Source: Myxococcales bacterium (lineage in GTDB: Bacteria > Myxococcota > UBA727 > JABDBI01). From it: 64,000 nt of DNA. The stretch covers positions 2,061,501 to 2,125,500 of the forward strand of contig CP060221.1 in the NCBI GenBank assembly GCA_023898405.1. The letters are read 5' to 3'. The notes beneath the pieces were generated by a model. The model did no database searches, was not told the origin of the DNA, and saw only the letters and a list, made by a program, of their open reading frames with translations. Shown one piece after another: positions 16,694 to 25,810 of the stretch (position 1 is its first letter; each line of letters opens with the position of its first letter). Both the position numbers and the translations under genes were made by a program.

Positions 16694-18157
16694 TTAGAGA
16701 GAGCAGTTGTGAGTTGGGCTAAGCCAAACTTTTTTTTTTTTAATTACATCACGTTCAGTAAAAGTTCTTTTTTCACGGCGGATTTTTCCGCTCATCCTCT
16801 CAATGAAATAAATTGAAAAGAATCCAATGGAGCTCATGATAAGCCCCGGTACAATCGCTCGAATATGAGTTTGGCTTTGAAAATAGTGAGCCCAAATCAA
16901 AAATGAAGGAATTCCTAAAATTGTGCTTGCCCAAAAACTCTTGCTAGAGGCTTTGAGATTGTAAAGACCTGCCATGAAGGGGATGAACATGAATGTTCCC
17001 CAAAAGCTTGTAAAAGCAATCACGATATCGATTAAATTTCTGAAATAAAGAGCAACGAAAATAGATGATATACCAATGAACAAGGTGATGGCCCGAACCA
17101 ACCACATTTCTGTCAGAGGAGTAAAGTTTTTCTTTCTGATGGGCAGAATGAAATCGTTAAAAAATGCAACAGTTGCAGAATTGAGATATGAGTCGGCGGT
17201 GGACATAATGACAGAAATGAGCCCCGCAAGACAAATTCCCTTTAAAAAAGGAGAAGGAATGACTTCTTTGATCAAAGTCAACATAGCGAGTCTCGGGTCG
17301 ACGGCTGGAAATAATATGATTGAGCTTAGACCAATACAGGCTATTAAAAAGAAAAATACTGGATCCATTAGGAATGAGTAAAACATGGATTTTTGAGTTT
17401 TTCTAATGTCGTTAGAAAGCAAGAGGCGCTGGATGTGAGCGGGGTTTAAAAATGGGGCTGATAAAATGAAAAACATGGATACGTTTTCCCAAAATAGGGC
17501 AGAGTCAGAAAATATAACGGTCTTAGATTCTGGTAGATTTTTCCATAAAGCTTCATAACCGCCTACGGCAATGAGAGCGCAATTGGCGATGACAACGATG
17601 CCGATTATCAAAGAAAAAAATTGTATGAAGTCAGTAGCAGCTACAGCACGGATACCACCAAATGCTGTGTAAAGTACCAAAATTCCCGCCGAAAATATAA
17701 CCGCTAATTCAAAAGAAGTTCCCAAGAAAAAATGAAAAATAAATCCTAGGCCGACAGTTTGGCTGCCCAATGTTCCGATGCAGCGCAAGGTTCCAAACAA
17801 ACCTGAAATGATTTTAGCATTTTCTCCATAATATTCGCCCATCACCTCTCCAAAAGAGATGTGTTTTTGTAAATTTTTAAATTTGGGAGTGATGACAAAG
17901 GTAATGATAAATTTAAATAACGAGCTATAAGCTATGCAGACGATGGCATAAAGAATTCCCATCGTATAGATTCTTTCCGTATCTCCTAAGGTACTGCCGC
18001 CGCCAATGTAGGTGGCTGAAATGGTTGCCAACAAAACGGGAAAACCAAAATTTTTATCTCCGACGGCAAAGTCACGGATATTGTTGGTTCTATAGCCTCT
18101 TCTGAGGCCCACAAGAAGAATTACAAACAAATAGACGACAACAATAGCTATATCCAT
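16694..18157 (-). CDS. Sodium:solute symporter (SSS/SLC5 family)
   Basis: This is a 487-residue polytopic transporter predicted to couple solute uptake to Na+. About 13 hydrophobic segments are visible. The N-terminal pattern RDFAVGDKNFGFPVLLATI followed by ATYIGGGSTLG is the SSS substrate/sodium region. AFGGIRAVAATDFIQFF and LISVIMSTADSYLNSATV are further conserved SSS blocks; Ser and Thr in the latter contribute to the Na2 site in the family. The histidine kinase gene follows on the same strand and is probably co-transcribed. In CbrA an SSS-type domain is fused to a kinase; here the two are separate. The solute is unknown. Confidence 0.9.
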   Translation of the reverse strand: MDIAIVVVYLFVILLVGLRRGYRTNNIRDFAVGDKNFGFPVLLATISATYIGGGSTLGDTERIYTMGILYAIVCIAYSSLFKFIITFVITPKFKNLQKHISFGEVMGEYYGENAKIISGLFGTLRCIGTLGSQTVGLGFIFHFFLGTSFELAVIFSAGILVLYTAFGGIRAVAATDFIQFFSLIIGIVVIANCALIAVGGYEALWKNLPESKTVIFSDSALFWENVSMFFILSAPFLNPAHIQRLLLSNDIRKTQKSMFYSFLMDPVFFFLIACIGLSSIILFPAVDPRLAMLTLIKEVIPSPFLKGICLAGLISVIMSTADSYLNSATVAFFNDFILPIRKKNFTPLTEMWLVRAITLFIGISSIFVALYFRNLIDIVIAFTSFWGTFMFIPFMAGLYNLKASSKSFWASTILGIPSFLIWAHYFQSQTHIRAIVPGLIMSSIGFFSIYFIERMSGKIRREKRTFTERDVIKKKKVWLSPTHNCSL

Positions 18158-18369
18158 AAAAAACTCAAAAAAGTGTTAAAGGTGGATGCATTAATTCCCA
18201 AAAAAGTTTTGCTAACTGATATGGCTTAAAAGGAAAATTCACAAAAATAAATTTTCATACATTGAATGCAATACAGAACTAAACGTAAAAATCCAGTCAC
18301 GATCAATTCATTGCAGGAGGGTATTTTGAGTTGCGGTGCAATATTTTTAAACGAGTTAATAACTGCCTT

Positions 18370-18696
18370 CTAATCTTCATTCCATTCACAAGCATGGCCA
18401 AAGTAATATTGTATACTCACACATTCATTTTTTTTACTGATTTCTCCACACGTAGCGTTCATATGCGAAAGATATTTTTCCCGGCTGAACAAACATTGGG
18501 TTCCCTCTATAGAACAGCCTATACCATCGCAATAGCGATGTTCATTAATCTGGCTAGCGCTGCAATTTTTCGCGAGAAGAGGAATGTCTATGGCTACACA
18601 TTTTTTTGTTGTTTCTTTGTTTTTATTGGCTAAATTCGGTTTATTAAAAGGGCCACATCCGATTAAAAGCAATAAAATTACCAAGCTTGATTTCAT
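18370..18696 (-). CDS. Small Cys-rich lipoprotein
   Basis: A 108-residue predicted lipoprotein starting at ATG 18696 (the frame is open to 18729). The signal peptide is followed by lipobox LLIGC. The mature part has eight further cysteines after the lipid-bearing one, in a spacing that suggests disulfides (KNCSAS, CDGIGC, ATCGEI, HACEWNED). The CDGIGC...C pattern faintly recalls the Cys repeats of the larger lipoprotein at 51.1 kb. No domain family was recognised. It stands alone between the symporter and PspA-like genes. Confidence 0.6.
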   Translation of the reverse strand: MKSSLVILLLLIGCGPFNKPNLANKNKETTKKCVAIDIPLLAKNCSASQINEHRYCDGIGCSIEGTQCLFSREKYLSHMNATCGEISKKNECVSIQYYFGHACEWNED

Positions 18697-18809
18697 TATT
18701 TTACAATCCATTGTATCTCGATATACCAAGTATATTTCTTCATGATGCTTAAGTTGTAAATTAATTTAGTATTCATAGCTTTTTCTAAGTTTTTAAAGCA
18801 AAAGAGGAC

Positions 18810-19418
18810 CTATTTTTGCTCAAGTTTTTTCTTAAGTTTGGCAAGTTCCTCTTCAAGGCTCGGGCCACTTTTAGCCTCTTGTGTTGGCTCTTTATTCTCT
18901 AGATAAGATAAGAGTTCACCAAGAGCTTCTACTTCGGCTTCGTTTGCTTCAATTTTTTCTTCCATTCTTTTAAAAGTATCGAGAGCATGGCTATCGTTGA
19001 CATAGTCGGGTTGATTTTTTGTGTCAGAAGAGGGGGACAAGTGGGTGTTGCACGGTGAATTTTTTAAAAGAAGAATCTTGTTCTCTAAAGCCTTTAATCC
19101 GTGGTTTATCATATTTATAGTTTTTTCTTCTTCCTCAATGATGGATTTCATCTCTCTATAATTTTGCTCAAGCGATTGAGTTTCGTTTTGTGAGTTTGTA
19201 CTTTTTAAAGACTCAATTTTTTCTTCAATGCTTGCTTGTTTGCTTTTTGCCAACTTTAATGAGCTCATAGCTGATATAAGCAACTGTTGAGCGGATTTTT
19301 TGGATTGCTCAAGATCAAGAATTTTTTGCGCGTGTAATTTCTGAGGGTCTTCGGCTTTATCAAGCCAGTCGTTCAGATGAGCGCGTACCACGTTATTAAA
19401 TCTTTTCAATAAACTCAT
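18810..19418 (-). CDS. PspA/IM30-family coiled-coil protein
   Basis: The protein has 202 residues and starts with the PspA-type amphipathic helix and signature (RFNNVVRAHLNDWLDKAEDP). A long coiled coil with heptad-like K/E/L pattern covers almost the whole remainder. PspA proteins line the inner membrane and stabilise it under stress. It is slightly shorter than typical PspA (about 220) and ends in a Lys/Glu-rich helix (LEEELAKLKKKLEQK). No pspF/pspBC genes are nearby, so regulation is likely different from the enterobacterial system. Confidence 0.82.
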   Translation of the reverse strand: MSLLKRFNNVVRAHLNDWLDKAEDPQKLHAQKILDLEQSKKSAQQLLISAMSSLKLAKSKQASIEEKIESLKSTNSQNETQSLEQNYREMKSIIEEEEKTINMINHGLKALENKILLLKNSPCNTHLSPSSDTKNQPDYVNDSHALDTFKRMEEKIEANEAEVEALGELLSYLENKEPTQEAKSGPSLEEELAKLKKKLEQK

Positions 19419-19543
19419 GATTTTTCACCACCTTAGTTAGGAGTGCCATCAAAGCAGGTTTTAGACCCTTGTCCAATAGGGAAATTATGATAGAAACGCT
19501 AAGCTTTTATCTTTTATTTTACAGTCATATGGGAAAAACGAAT

Positions 19544-19966
19544 ATGGGTACCTATCGTGTCGGGTCCAATGTTGATTCTTGGTGCACCAAATGTAAGCTC
19601 ATACTTGCGCATACAATCGAAGCAATTGCATCAGGAGTTATTAAGAGAGTTCAATGTAATACCTGTAAGGGGAAACATCAGTTTAAAGATACTAAGCCAG
19701 GCGAGTCATCGAAAAAGAGCTCTCCAAGGCTAAAGTCAGAGAAAGCACCGAGGACGCGTTCCAAAGCTCAAGATTTTACTAAACTTTTGCAAAGTCGCAG
19801 TGTGGATATGGCGGTGGCCTATAATATCAGGACCCAGTTTGCACGCGGTGATGTCATCAATCATAGTCAATTTGGTTTTGGCGTTGTGGTTGAGCAAAAG
19901 GATGTACAAAAGATCGAGGTTTTGTTTGAGAGTGGTCCAAAAATTCTCGTTCATGCACGTGGTTAG
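19544..19966 (+). CDS. Conserved protein with zinc-ribbon and C-terminal SH3-like segment
   Basis: The product has about 140 residues. The N-terminal part shows two CxxC knuckles (WCTKCKLI and CNTCKGKH, about 28 residues apart), which predicts a zinc ribbon. A basic Lys/Ser/Arg linker follows. The C-terminal block RGDVINHSQFGFGVVVEQKD...IEVLFESGPKILVH has the pattern of small SH3-like barrels such as the UvrD C-terminal domain or CarD-type modules. Nucleic-acid binding is plausible but not shown. The start is uncertain: ATG 19544 fits the conserved-looking N-terminus, while ATG 19487 has the better ribosome site (AGGGAAATT) and TTG 19469 extends the frame. Confidence 0.65.
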   Translation: MGTYRVGSNVDSWCTKCKLILAHTIEAIASGVIKRVQCNTCKGKHQFKDTKPGESSKKSSPRLKSEKAPRTRSKAQDFTKLLQSRSVDMAVAYNIRTQFARGDVINHSQFGFGVVVEQKDVQKIEVLFESGPKILVHARG

Positions 19967-20004
19967 TAGAGCTCAAGAGCCTTTGTCTGTTGAAACCAAT
20001 AAAT

Positions 20005-20024
20005 AAAGCCGCAGGGCGGCTTTG
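20005..20024 (+). terminator. Hairpin after the zinc-ribbon gene
   Basis: A perfect 8-base stem (AAAGCCGC / GCGGCTTT) with a three-base loop lies 38 bases after the stop codon. The downstream T-run is weak (GTTGTGCTTT), so termination may be partial. Confidence 0.6.
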
Positions 20025-20056
20025 TTGTGCTTTGTAGATTATATCTTTGCAGCTTG

Positions 20057-20170
20057 TTAGGCGGTTTGCGTGTAGGGATTATCGTTGCTATGTTTTTCCT
20101 GACATCCACTTGAAACAAAAATAAAGGCAGCAAGAAGTGCTGCTGGAAGAATCCAATAGCCGCTTTTCAT
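20057..20170 (-). CDS. Very small predicted lipoprotein (37 aa)
   Basis: A 37-codon gene. It starts at ATG 20170 behind a good ribosome site (GGAG, seven bases upstream) and stops at 20057. The product has a basic start (MKSGYW), a hydrophobic helix (ILPAALLAAFIFV) and a textbook lipobox (VSSGC), leaving only a 15-residue mature tail (CQEKHSNDNPYTQTA). This matches entericidin-like or Lpp-like small lipoproteins in size, but no family can be assigned. Confidence 0.6.
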   Translation of the reverse strand: MKSGYWILPAALLAAFIFVSSGCQEKHSNDNPYTQTA

Positions 20171-20270
20171 ATTTTTTCTCCAATAAGTTTTGATCGCACA
20201 ATAAGATGATTTTATCTAGTATGATTTGTGCCCGTGTGCATGTATTGATCCTAAAATAAAATTAAAAAAA

Positions 20271-20299
20271 AGGAGAAGGCCGAGGTGAGACCTTCTCCT
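20271..20299 (-). terminator. Terminator of the 20.3-21.1 kb lipoprotein gene
   Basis: A 9-base perfect stem (AGGAGAAGG / CCTTCTCCT) encloses an 11-base loop. On the minus strand it is followed by seven T and a T-rich stretch, and it lies just after the lipoprotein stop codon. It is a classical intrinsic terminator. Confidence 0.85.
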
Positions 20300-20343
20300 A
20301 GTGATCGTTTTGTTAAACAATCACTGCGGCGACCAAAAACCTA

Positions 20344-21060
20344 TCATGTACCACCTTCGTCATCGCTATAGTCACCACCAGCGCCAGCGCCGTCACCGTT
20401 ATCGTCGTCCATATGGAATTCGAAGATGTCAGTGCCTTCTTCGCATTCATCGATCAGACCACGACGTGGACCAACAACATGAGGAACTTTGCCATATTGT
20501 GGACCGATTGGACCAGCAGGGCCAGCAACGAGAGGATCACCAAGAGCGATAAACTCATAAGGATCTTGTTCAAGTGGACGAATCCAGCAATCTGTAATAC
20601 TTGCAGAGAAGAAGTTGGTTCTGCGCGAACGATGTTGGTCATCATCATCTGCCCCACGTTCTTTTAAGAAAACCACATCTTCAGGAACCAAAATTCCGTT
20701 TGGATAGATTGTTAAAGAGCGACTGTTGTCGAGTTCTTCTAATGGAGGACCAAACTCAGCACACTCAGGGTGAATTGCACAGTCGCTATCAGCGCAGTCA
20801 GCCAAACCGTCACCATCGTTATCCACACCGTCTACACAGGTAGTTTCTACCGCTTCTGTAGGTAGTACAGTATCCTTGTAAACCGGATAGCCAGCTGGAG
20901 GTGAAGGCAAAATAACCAAATCAGATGCAGATCCATTTTGTTCGGTATTGTAAGCTTGGTCTTCACTTGAATTTGACTGATTGCCGCAGTTATTTAACGC
21001 AATGAAGCTTGTCGAAAATAATGCAAGCATTGCGTATTTCGTCATCATGCTTGTTTTCAT
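20344..21060 (-). CDS. Lipoprotein with DNDGDG metal-binding-like motif and DDDD-H-R segment
   Basis: A 238-residue predicted lipoprotein (lipobox ALNNC). The mature region contains CVDGVDNDGDGLADCADSDC, a Cys-bracketed Asp/Gly motif common in secreted proteins of Myxococcota and resembling calcium-binding MopE-type repeats. Further on, DDDDQHRSRR matches the tails of two lipoproteins at 26.9 and 28.1 kb. A Gly/Pro stretch (VAGPAGPIGPQYG) follows, and an acidic Asp/Gly C-terminus. The ribosome site is a run of six G four bases before the ATG (21065-21070). Function unknown; extracytoplasmic metal binding is a guess from composition. Confidence 0.7.
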   Translation of the reverse strand: MKTSMMTKYAMLALFSTSFIALNNCGNQSNSSEDQAYNTEQNGSASDLVILPSPPAGYPVYKDTVLPTEAVETTCVDGVDNDGDGLADCADSDCAIHPECAEFGPPLEELDNSRSLTIYPNGILVPEDVVFLKERGADDDDQHRSRRTNFFSASITDCWIRPLEQDPYEFIALGDPLVAGPAGPIGPQYGKVPHVVGPRRGLIDECEEGTDIFEFHMDDDNGDGAGAGGDYSDDEGGT

Positions 21061-21620
21061 TTTACCCCCCTAGGTAATGACGCGTGAAAGTCTTTGGTTT
21101 GCCGCACTGAGCACGCGCGCTTCAGCACTGGGGGGATGTAATAAGTGAGTGCATTTTTTTCATGTAAAAGTAATGTTTTTAGGATCAGTTTTTTAATTGT
21201 TAATAATAATAGCGACGTAGAAGATTCTATATGTGTGTATGTGTGTGCTGTTTGGTGTTTTTTATTTTGTTTTTGATTTAATATTCGTAGTTATTTTTAG
21301 TTTAATTTCTTATTTTAATAACTAATCATTATTAATTGAACTGTATGTTTTTTGTGTGGTTTTATGTGGGATAGAGGAGCAAGATTTGAAATTTCAGCAG
21401 TAAGTGAGATTATCTGTAAAAAATAACTAAAAAAGTTGGCCTAAAAACATGGCTTGTCTCATACAAATGAGCAATTACACTAAAGCATGTGAATTTCTTG
21501 AAACAAAAGCTGAAGAACGCTTATTGAATGCTGAGAGATTGTGTCTTAGTTGGAAGAAGGTGAAAATTTCTTTTTCCCAAAAAAAGAAATCAGGCTTATT
21601 AATACCATTAGGAAACTGTT
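21061..21620. other. 560-base AT-rich intergenic region upstream of bamA
   Basis: This separates the divergent lipoprotein and bamA genes. Near the lipoprotein side lie its G6 ribosome site (21065-21070) and, 65 bases further up, a matching stretch of G on the + strand (21131-21136). In the lipoprotein mRNA that second stretch reads as C6 and could pair with the ribosome site. A TG-rich tract occupies about 21230-21260. The rest is AT-rich and presumably holds promoters. No convincing gene was seen. Confidence 0.5.
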
Positions 21621-24527
21621 TTGAAACCTATTTATCAGAGCACTCTAGCATTTCGTTTGGTACTACTGTTATCTGCGTTAGGATTCTTATGTTCAAGTGA
21701 AGTTTTATTGGCCGGTCAGGCAACTCACTTGAGAAAGTCAAATTCTAAGTCCGAAGAAAGCAACCTCGATCCAGCCTTAAGAAATATTGAAGGTCCACTG
21801 AGCTTTGATGAAATGACGAAAGAGGCTTTTAAGCGTGGGAAAAAACCTGGAGAGTTAATAGGAGAGAGCCCGCAAGCGGATAGGGTATATCGTATTACTA
21901 TCAGTGGGGCTAAAAAAGTTGAACCTGATGCAATTGTTTTACGCTTGAATACTAAAATTGGACACTTCTATGATCCTACTCTGGTAGCCCAAGACGTCCG
22001 TGAAATATATAAGCTTGGTCTTTTTTCTCAAGTTGAAGTAAAAAAACATCAGCTCAAAGATTCCAGGGCTTATGAACTTGAATATGTTTTGACAGAAATT
22101 CCAACCATTTTTCAGATAAAAATAACAGGCAATGAAGTTCTCAATGATCAAGAAATCAAAGAGGTTTTATCGGGGCTTGAAAATTATCAAGGTGCAACAA
22201 TGGCACGCTTGCAGGAAAACCGAGAAAAAATACATGAACTTTATGTATCGAAGGGATACTATCTCGCTAAAGTGAGTTATGAGCTTAGAGCAACAGCTCA
22301 AGAAGATATCGAAAGGCGTGAAAAAGAGGGGATAGGAACGCTTAGTCCTAAGGGCTACATGATTGACATCGATACAACTAAAGTTCTTGCTCCAGATTTT
22401 GTTGACGTGGTTTTTAAAATTGAAGAGAAGTCAAAGGTAGAAGTAGAGCGAATTTATTTTGTAGGGAACTATCGTTTAAATGCCGATGCGTTTAGGCCAT
22501 TTTTACGCACCCATGAGCGACATGCTCTGTCTATTTTGAATGATATGGGGACATTTCGTAAAGATTATTTAGAGATAGATTCCTTGATTATTGAGAAGAT
22601 TTTGCAGGACAACGGGATGCTCAAAGCTAAAGTTTTGCCTCCTTTAGTAGAGCTTAGTCCTGATAAAAGTACTATCACCATTGGTTTTCGCATGATTGAG
22701 GGGGAACAATATCGGATTGGCGAAGTGAGTATTGAGGGCGATAAAGTCGAACACAGTGAAATGGTGTATCGCCTGCGTCAAGAAGCGCACCCCGATGAAC
22801 CAGTATTTTTTGCCGATAATTTACTCAAAGAAATGGGGCAGCAACAAGGAGATATTTTTAATAAATCTCTTATGGCTCAAAATATCATGGCTATTTCAGA
22901 AATTTATCGAGACAAAGGTTATGCATATGCAAATATTTCGCCCATTCCTCTTTTTGACGAAGAAAATAAAAGTATCTCTATAAAGGTTCAAATCGAAAGT
23001 GGTCCCAGAGTTCGAATTGAACGTATTGATGTCGAGGGTAATGAAAAAACCAAAGATGAAGTAATTCGTCGAGAGCTAGAGATCATAGAAGGTGATTATT
23101 ATTCCTCTACTTCCTTAAGATTAAGCGAAAATAATGTTGTTCGCTTAGGTTATTTTGAAAAAGTAGAAGTGACTAATGAGCCTGGAACTTCTTCTGAAAG
23201 CATGGTTGTGAAGATCAAAGTTAAAGAACAAAGTACGGGTAATATTCAGGCTGGTGCAGGTTATGGTACCGGTGGGGAAGGTTTCGTTCTGCGTGGACAG
23301 GTATCCAATCAAAACCTGTTTGGCCGAGGACAAACACTTTCAGCTCAGATAAATTATTCGAACAATCGTAAAGAATTCGATGTTATGTTTATTGAGCCTT
23401 ATCTTTTTTATGCCTGGAAAAATCCCGTCACATTTGCCTTTACTGCATATAATCGTAGGCGCGTAATGGGTGAATTTACCAGAAGTGCCATTGGGGGAGA
23501 TGTAACCTTTGGTTATCCTGTGGGAGGCCCGTGGTCATCTCTATCTAAAAATTGGAAAAGTAAGGTATCTCCTAGTCTGGTCAATTATGTCTTTGATTTT
23601 GATGCTCTATTCTTTTATATGACCTATACCCTTGAGAGAATTAAAATTAGCGAGCTGATGAGCGATGTTCGAAAATGGGACCTCTATCAAGGAGTGCCTC
23701 GTTACACGACATCCATTAGGCCCACACTAAGGTTGGATCAAAGAGATAACCGTATTTTTCCTACGCGAGGAATTTATGCTGAGATTCGCGCTGATATTGC
23801 CTCGGAGTATTTAGGCAGTATTGGTCTTGCTCGCTTAGAAAATCATGTTCGTAGCAATAGAGACACCACTAAGTTAAGCAGTGGGCGCGATTATTTAACC
23901 CCTCCCTCCTCGGCGAATAATTTTATCAAGTACGGGGCTAATCTTAGGTTGTATCACAATCTGGATGAATGGTTTTTCCTAAAAGGCTTCGTCTTAAAAA
24001 CCAATTTGGAACTTGGTATTTTGGATTCTTTGGGAAACCCACTTTTATTTGAAAATTATGCATTGGGAGGAGCAAATAGCATTCGAGGCTATGCATATCG
24101 TTCAATCAGTCCTACGGAAAAATCTGGTGCCCAATTCCCCTTTGATCGCAGGCGCGATCTTCTGGTAGGCGGTAATAAGCAATTTTATGGCTCATTTGAA
24201 CTTGAGTTTCCTTTGATTAAAGCTCTTAAACTAGGGGGAGTGATCTTCTTTGATTTTGGAAATGTGTACTCATATGAAGATAATTTCTTTTACATCGGAG
24301 GAAAATCACAAAGTGCGAGTCGCGTTCATCCAACTGATCCACTTAAACTTTACAGTCTGTTAGGGCTTTATAGTTCTGTTGGTTTTGGTTTGCGCTGGCA
24401 GAGTCCTTTAGGTTATTTGAGATTTGAGTGGGGTATTCCTCTCAATCGTCGTCCTGCCAATACCCCAGGAATAGAAGAAGGTGATCGTCCCATTGGTTTT
24501 GAATTTAATATCGGCCCGAGTTTCTAA
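21621..24527 (+). CDS. bamA: Outer-membrane protein assembly factor BamA (Omp85)
   Basis: This is the essential insertase that folds beta-barrel proteins into the outer membrane. It has 968 residues, longer than the about 800 of E. coli. It begins at TTG 21621 with AGGA eight bases upstream, and carries a signal peptide (FRLVLLLSALGFLCSSEVLLAG). Consecutive POTRA repeats follow, with the typical GNxxxxxxxI pattern (ITGNEVLNDQEI, FVGNYRLNADAF, VEGNEKTKDEVI). The 16-strand barrel starts near residue 535 (GNIQAGAGYGTGGEGF). The lid-lock motif is present as LGGANSIRGYAYRS (the VRGF equivalent is IRGY). The C-terminus ends in Phe (FNIGPSF), as expected for a barrel signal. The stop overlaps the pyrC start (TAATG). 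Confidence 0.96.
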   Translation: MKPIYQSTLAFRLVLLLSALGFLCSSEVLLAGQATHLRKSNSKSEESNLDPALRNIEGPLSFDEMTKEAFKRGKKPGELIGESPQADRVYRITISGAKKVEPDAIVLRLNTKIGHFYDPTLVAQDVREIYKLGLFSQVEVKKHQLKDSRAYELEYVLTEIPTIFQIKITGNEVLNDQEIKEVLSGLENYQGATMARLQENREKIHELYVSKGYYLAKVSYELRATAQEDIERREKEGIGTLSPKGYMIDIDTTKVLAPDFVDVVFKIEEKSKVEVERIYFVGNYRLNADAFRPFLRTHERHALSILNDMGTFRKDYLEIDSLIIEKILQDNGMLKAKVLPPLVELSPDKSTITIGFRMIEGEQYRIGEVSIEGDKVEHSEMVYRLRQEAHPDEPVFFADNLLKEMGQQQGDIFNKSLMAQNIMAISEIYRDKGYAYANISPIPLFDEENKSISIKVQIESGPRVRIERIDVEGNEKTKDEVIRRELEIIEGDYYSSTSLRLSENNVVRLGYFEKVEVTNEPGTSSESMVVKIKVKEQSTGNIQAGAGYGTGGEGFVLRGQVSNQNLFGRGQTLSAQINYSNNRKEFDVMFIEPYLFYAWKNPVTFAFTAYNRRRVMGEFTRSAIGGDVTFGYPVGGPWSSLSKNWKSKVSPSLVNYVFDFDALFFYMTYTLERIKISELMSDVRKWDLYQGVPRYTTSIRPTLRLDQRDNRIFPTRGIYAEIRADIASEYLGSIGLARLENHVRSNRDTTKLSSGRDYLTPPSSANNFIKYGANLRLYHNLDEWFFLKGFVLKTNLELGILDSLGNPLLFENYALGGANSIRGYAYRSISPTEKSGAQFPFDRRRDLLVGGNKQFYGSFELEFPLIKALKLGGVIFFDFGNVYSYEDNFFYIGGKSQSASRVHPTDPLKLYSLLGLYSSVGFGLRWQSPLGYLRFEWGIPLNRRPANTPGIEEGDRPIGFEFNIGPSF

Positions 24528-25810
24528 TGGCAACTTTGATAAAACAAGTACGCATCATTGACCCTCGTACCCATACCGATATGGTTGATGATGTTTTAAT
24601 CTCATCTGAGAACATTGAAATTGCTCCTAGCAACGTGAAGGAAGGATACACCACCATTAATGGTAGAAACCGCATTTTAACTCCAGGACTGGTGGATCTT
24701 CATGTACACTTTCGCGAACCTGGGTTTACTCACAAGGAGAATATTGCCAGCGGAATTAGGGCGGCGTTAGCGGGTGGAGTGACATCGGCTTTAGTTATGC
24801 CCAATACCAACCCCGCGCTCGATACCCCACAGTCTGTACTCTTTCAGTTAAAAAAAGCGCGCACGTTTGGTTTTGATCTTATGGTTGCGGCAGCAGCGAC
24901 TAAAGGACTTTTAGGAAAAGAAATTTCCGATATTGCGGCATTAAAGCAAAGTGGTGCAAAAGCGATTACTGATGATGGTAAGCCAATTTTAGAAGATAGC
25001 TTGATGATGAATGTGCTAAAGGCCTGCCGAGCTCATAAACTTGTCTGTATGCAACATGCTGAGCACACCGGAATAAGTTGTGGCCATGCTCTGAATGAGG
25101 GTAAGGCAAGCCAAAGACTCTGTATTCCTGGGCAAAAAGCTCAAGCTGAATACGACATGGTTGCGCGGGATATTGATTTAGCTGAAAAGTTGGAGGCTCG
25201 CTATCATGTGCTACATCTATCATGCGCACAATCATTGAAATTGGTAGCAAGAGCAAAAAAGAGAAAGGCTTTGGTGAGCTGTGAAGTGACACCCCATCAT
25301 ATTTTGTTGTCAGAGAGCGATATCCATGTTGCAGATGGCAATAAAAAAATGAATCCTCCTTTAAGAAGCAAGGATGATCGAGATGCGCTGCTCAATGGCA
25401 TCAATGATGGTGTCATAGACGCTGTAGCAAGTGATCATGCGCCGCATCATCGACGAGAAAAATTACTTTTATTTACAAAAGCCCCCTTTGGAGTCGTTGG
25501 CGTTGAGACAAGTATTTTGGTGCTGTTGCGCTTAGTGCACGAAGGAAAAATTTCCTTGATGAGAGCGATAAGCCTTATGACCGATGGCCCTGCAAAAATT
25601 CTTCAAGAGCACGAGCGAATTGGGACTTTAGTTGGAGATAGAGCGCTTAAAAATGCTGTGCTTATTGATCCAAATGTTGTTTTTATGCTCAATGAAAATC
25701 ATATGTATGGCCGTTCAAAAAATAGTGCATTTTTAGGAATGGAGCTCAGAGGAAGAGTTTTAGCAACATTTTTAAACGGTGAGATAGGTTATCAGGCGGG
25801 AAAAATTTAA
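24527..25810 (+). CDS. pyrC: Dihydroorotase, class I (PyrC)
   Basis: This cytosolic zinc enzyme cyclises carbamoyl aspartate to dihydroorotate in pyrimidine synthesis. It has 427 residues. Metal-binding motifs are DLHVHFREPG near residue 60, QHAEH in the middle and ASDHAPHH near residue 305. MPNTNPALD and GAKAITDDG are further class I landmarks. It is translationally coupled to bamA (TAATG) and to greB downstream (TAATG), so the three genes form an operon with unrelated functions. Confidence 0.95.
   Translation: MATLIKQVRIIDPRTHTDMVDDVLISSENIEIAPSNVKEGYTTINGRNRILTPGLVDLHVHFREPGFTHKENIASGIRAALAGGVTSALVMPNTNPALDTPQSVLFQLKKARTFGFDLMVAAAATKGLLGKEISDIAALKQSGAKAITDDGKPILEDSLMMNVLKACRAHKLVCMQHAEHTGISCGHALNEGKASQRLCIPGQKAQAEYDMVARDIDLAEKLEARYHVLHLSCAQSLKLVARAKKRKALVSCEVTPHHILLSESDIHVADGNKKMNPPLRSKDDRDALLNGINDGVIDAVASDHAPHHRREKLLLFTKAPFGVVGVETSILVLLRLVHEGKISLMRAISLMTDGPAKILQEHERIGTLVGDRALKNAVLIDPNVVFMLNENHMYGRSKNSAFLGMELRGRVLATFLNGEIGYQAGKI

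Noticed and set aside
21449..21700. 83-codon + strand frame overlapping the bamA start
   Set aside because: It overlaps bamA in another frame, has no ribosome site, and the composition is not protein-like.
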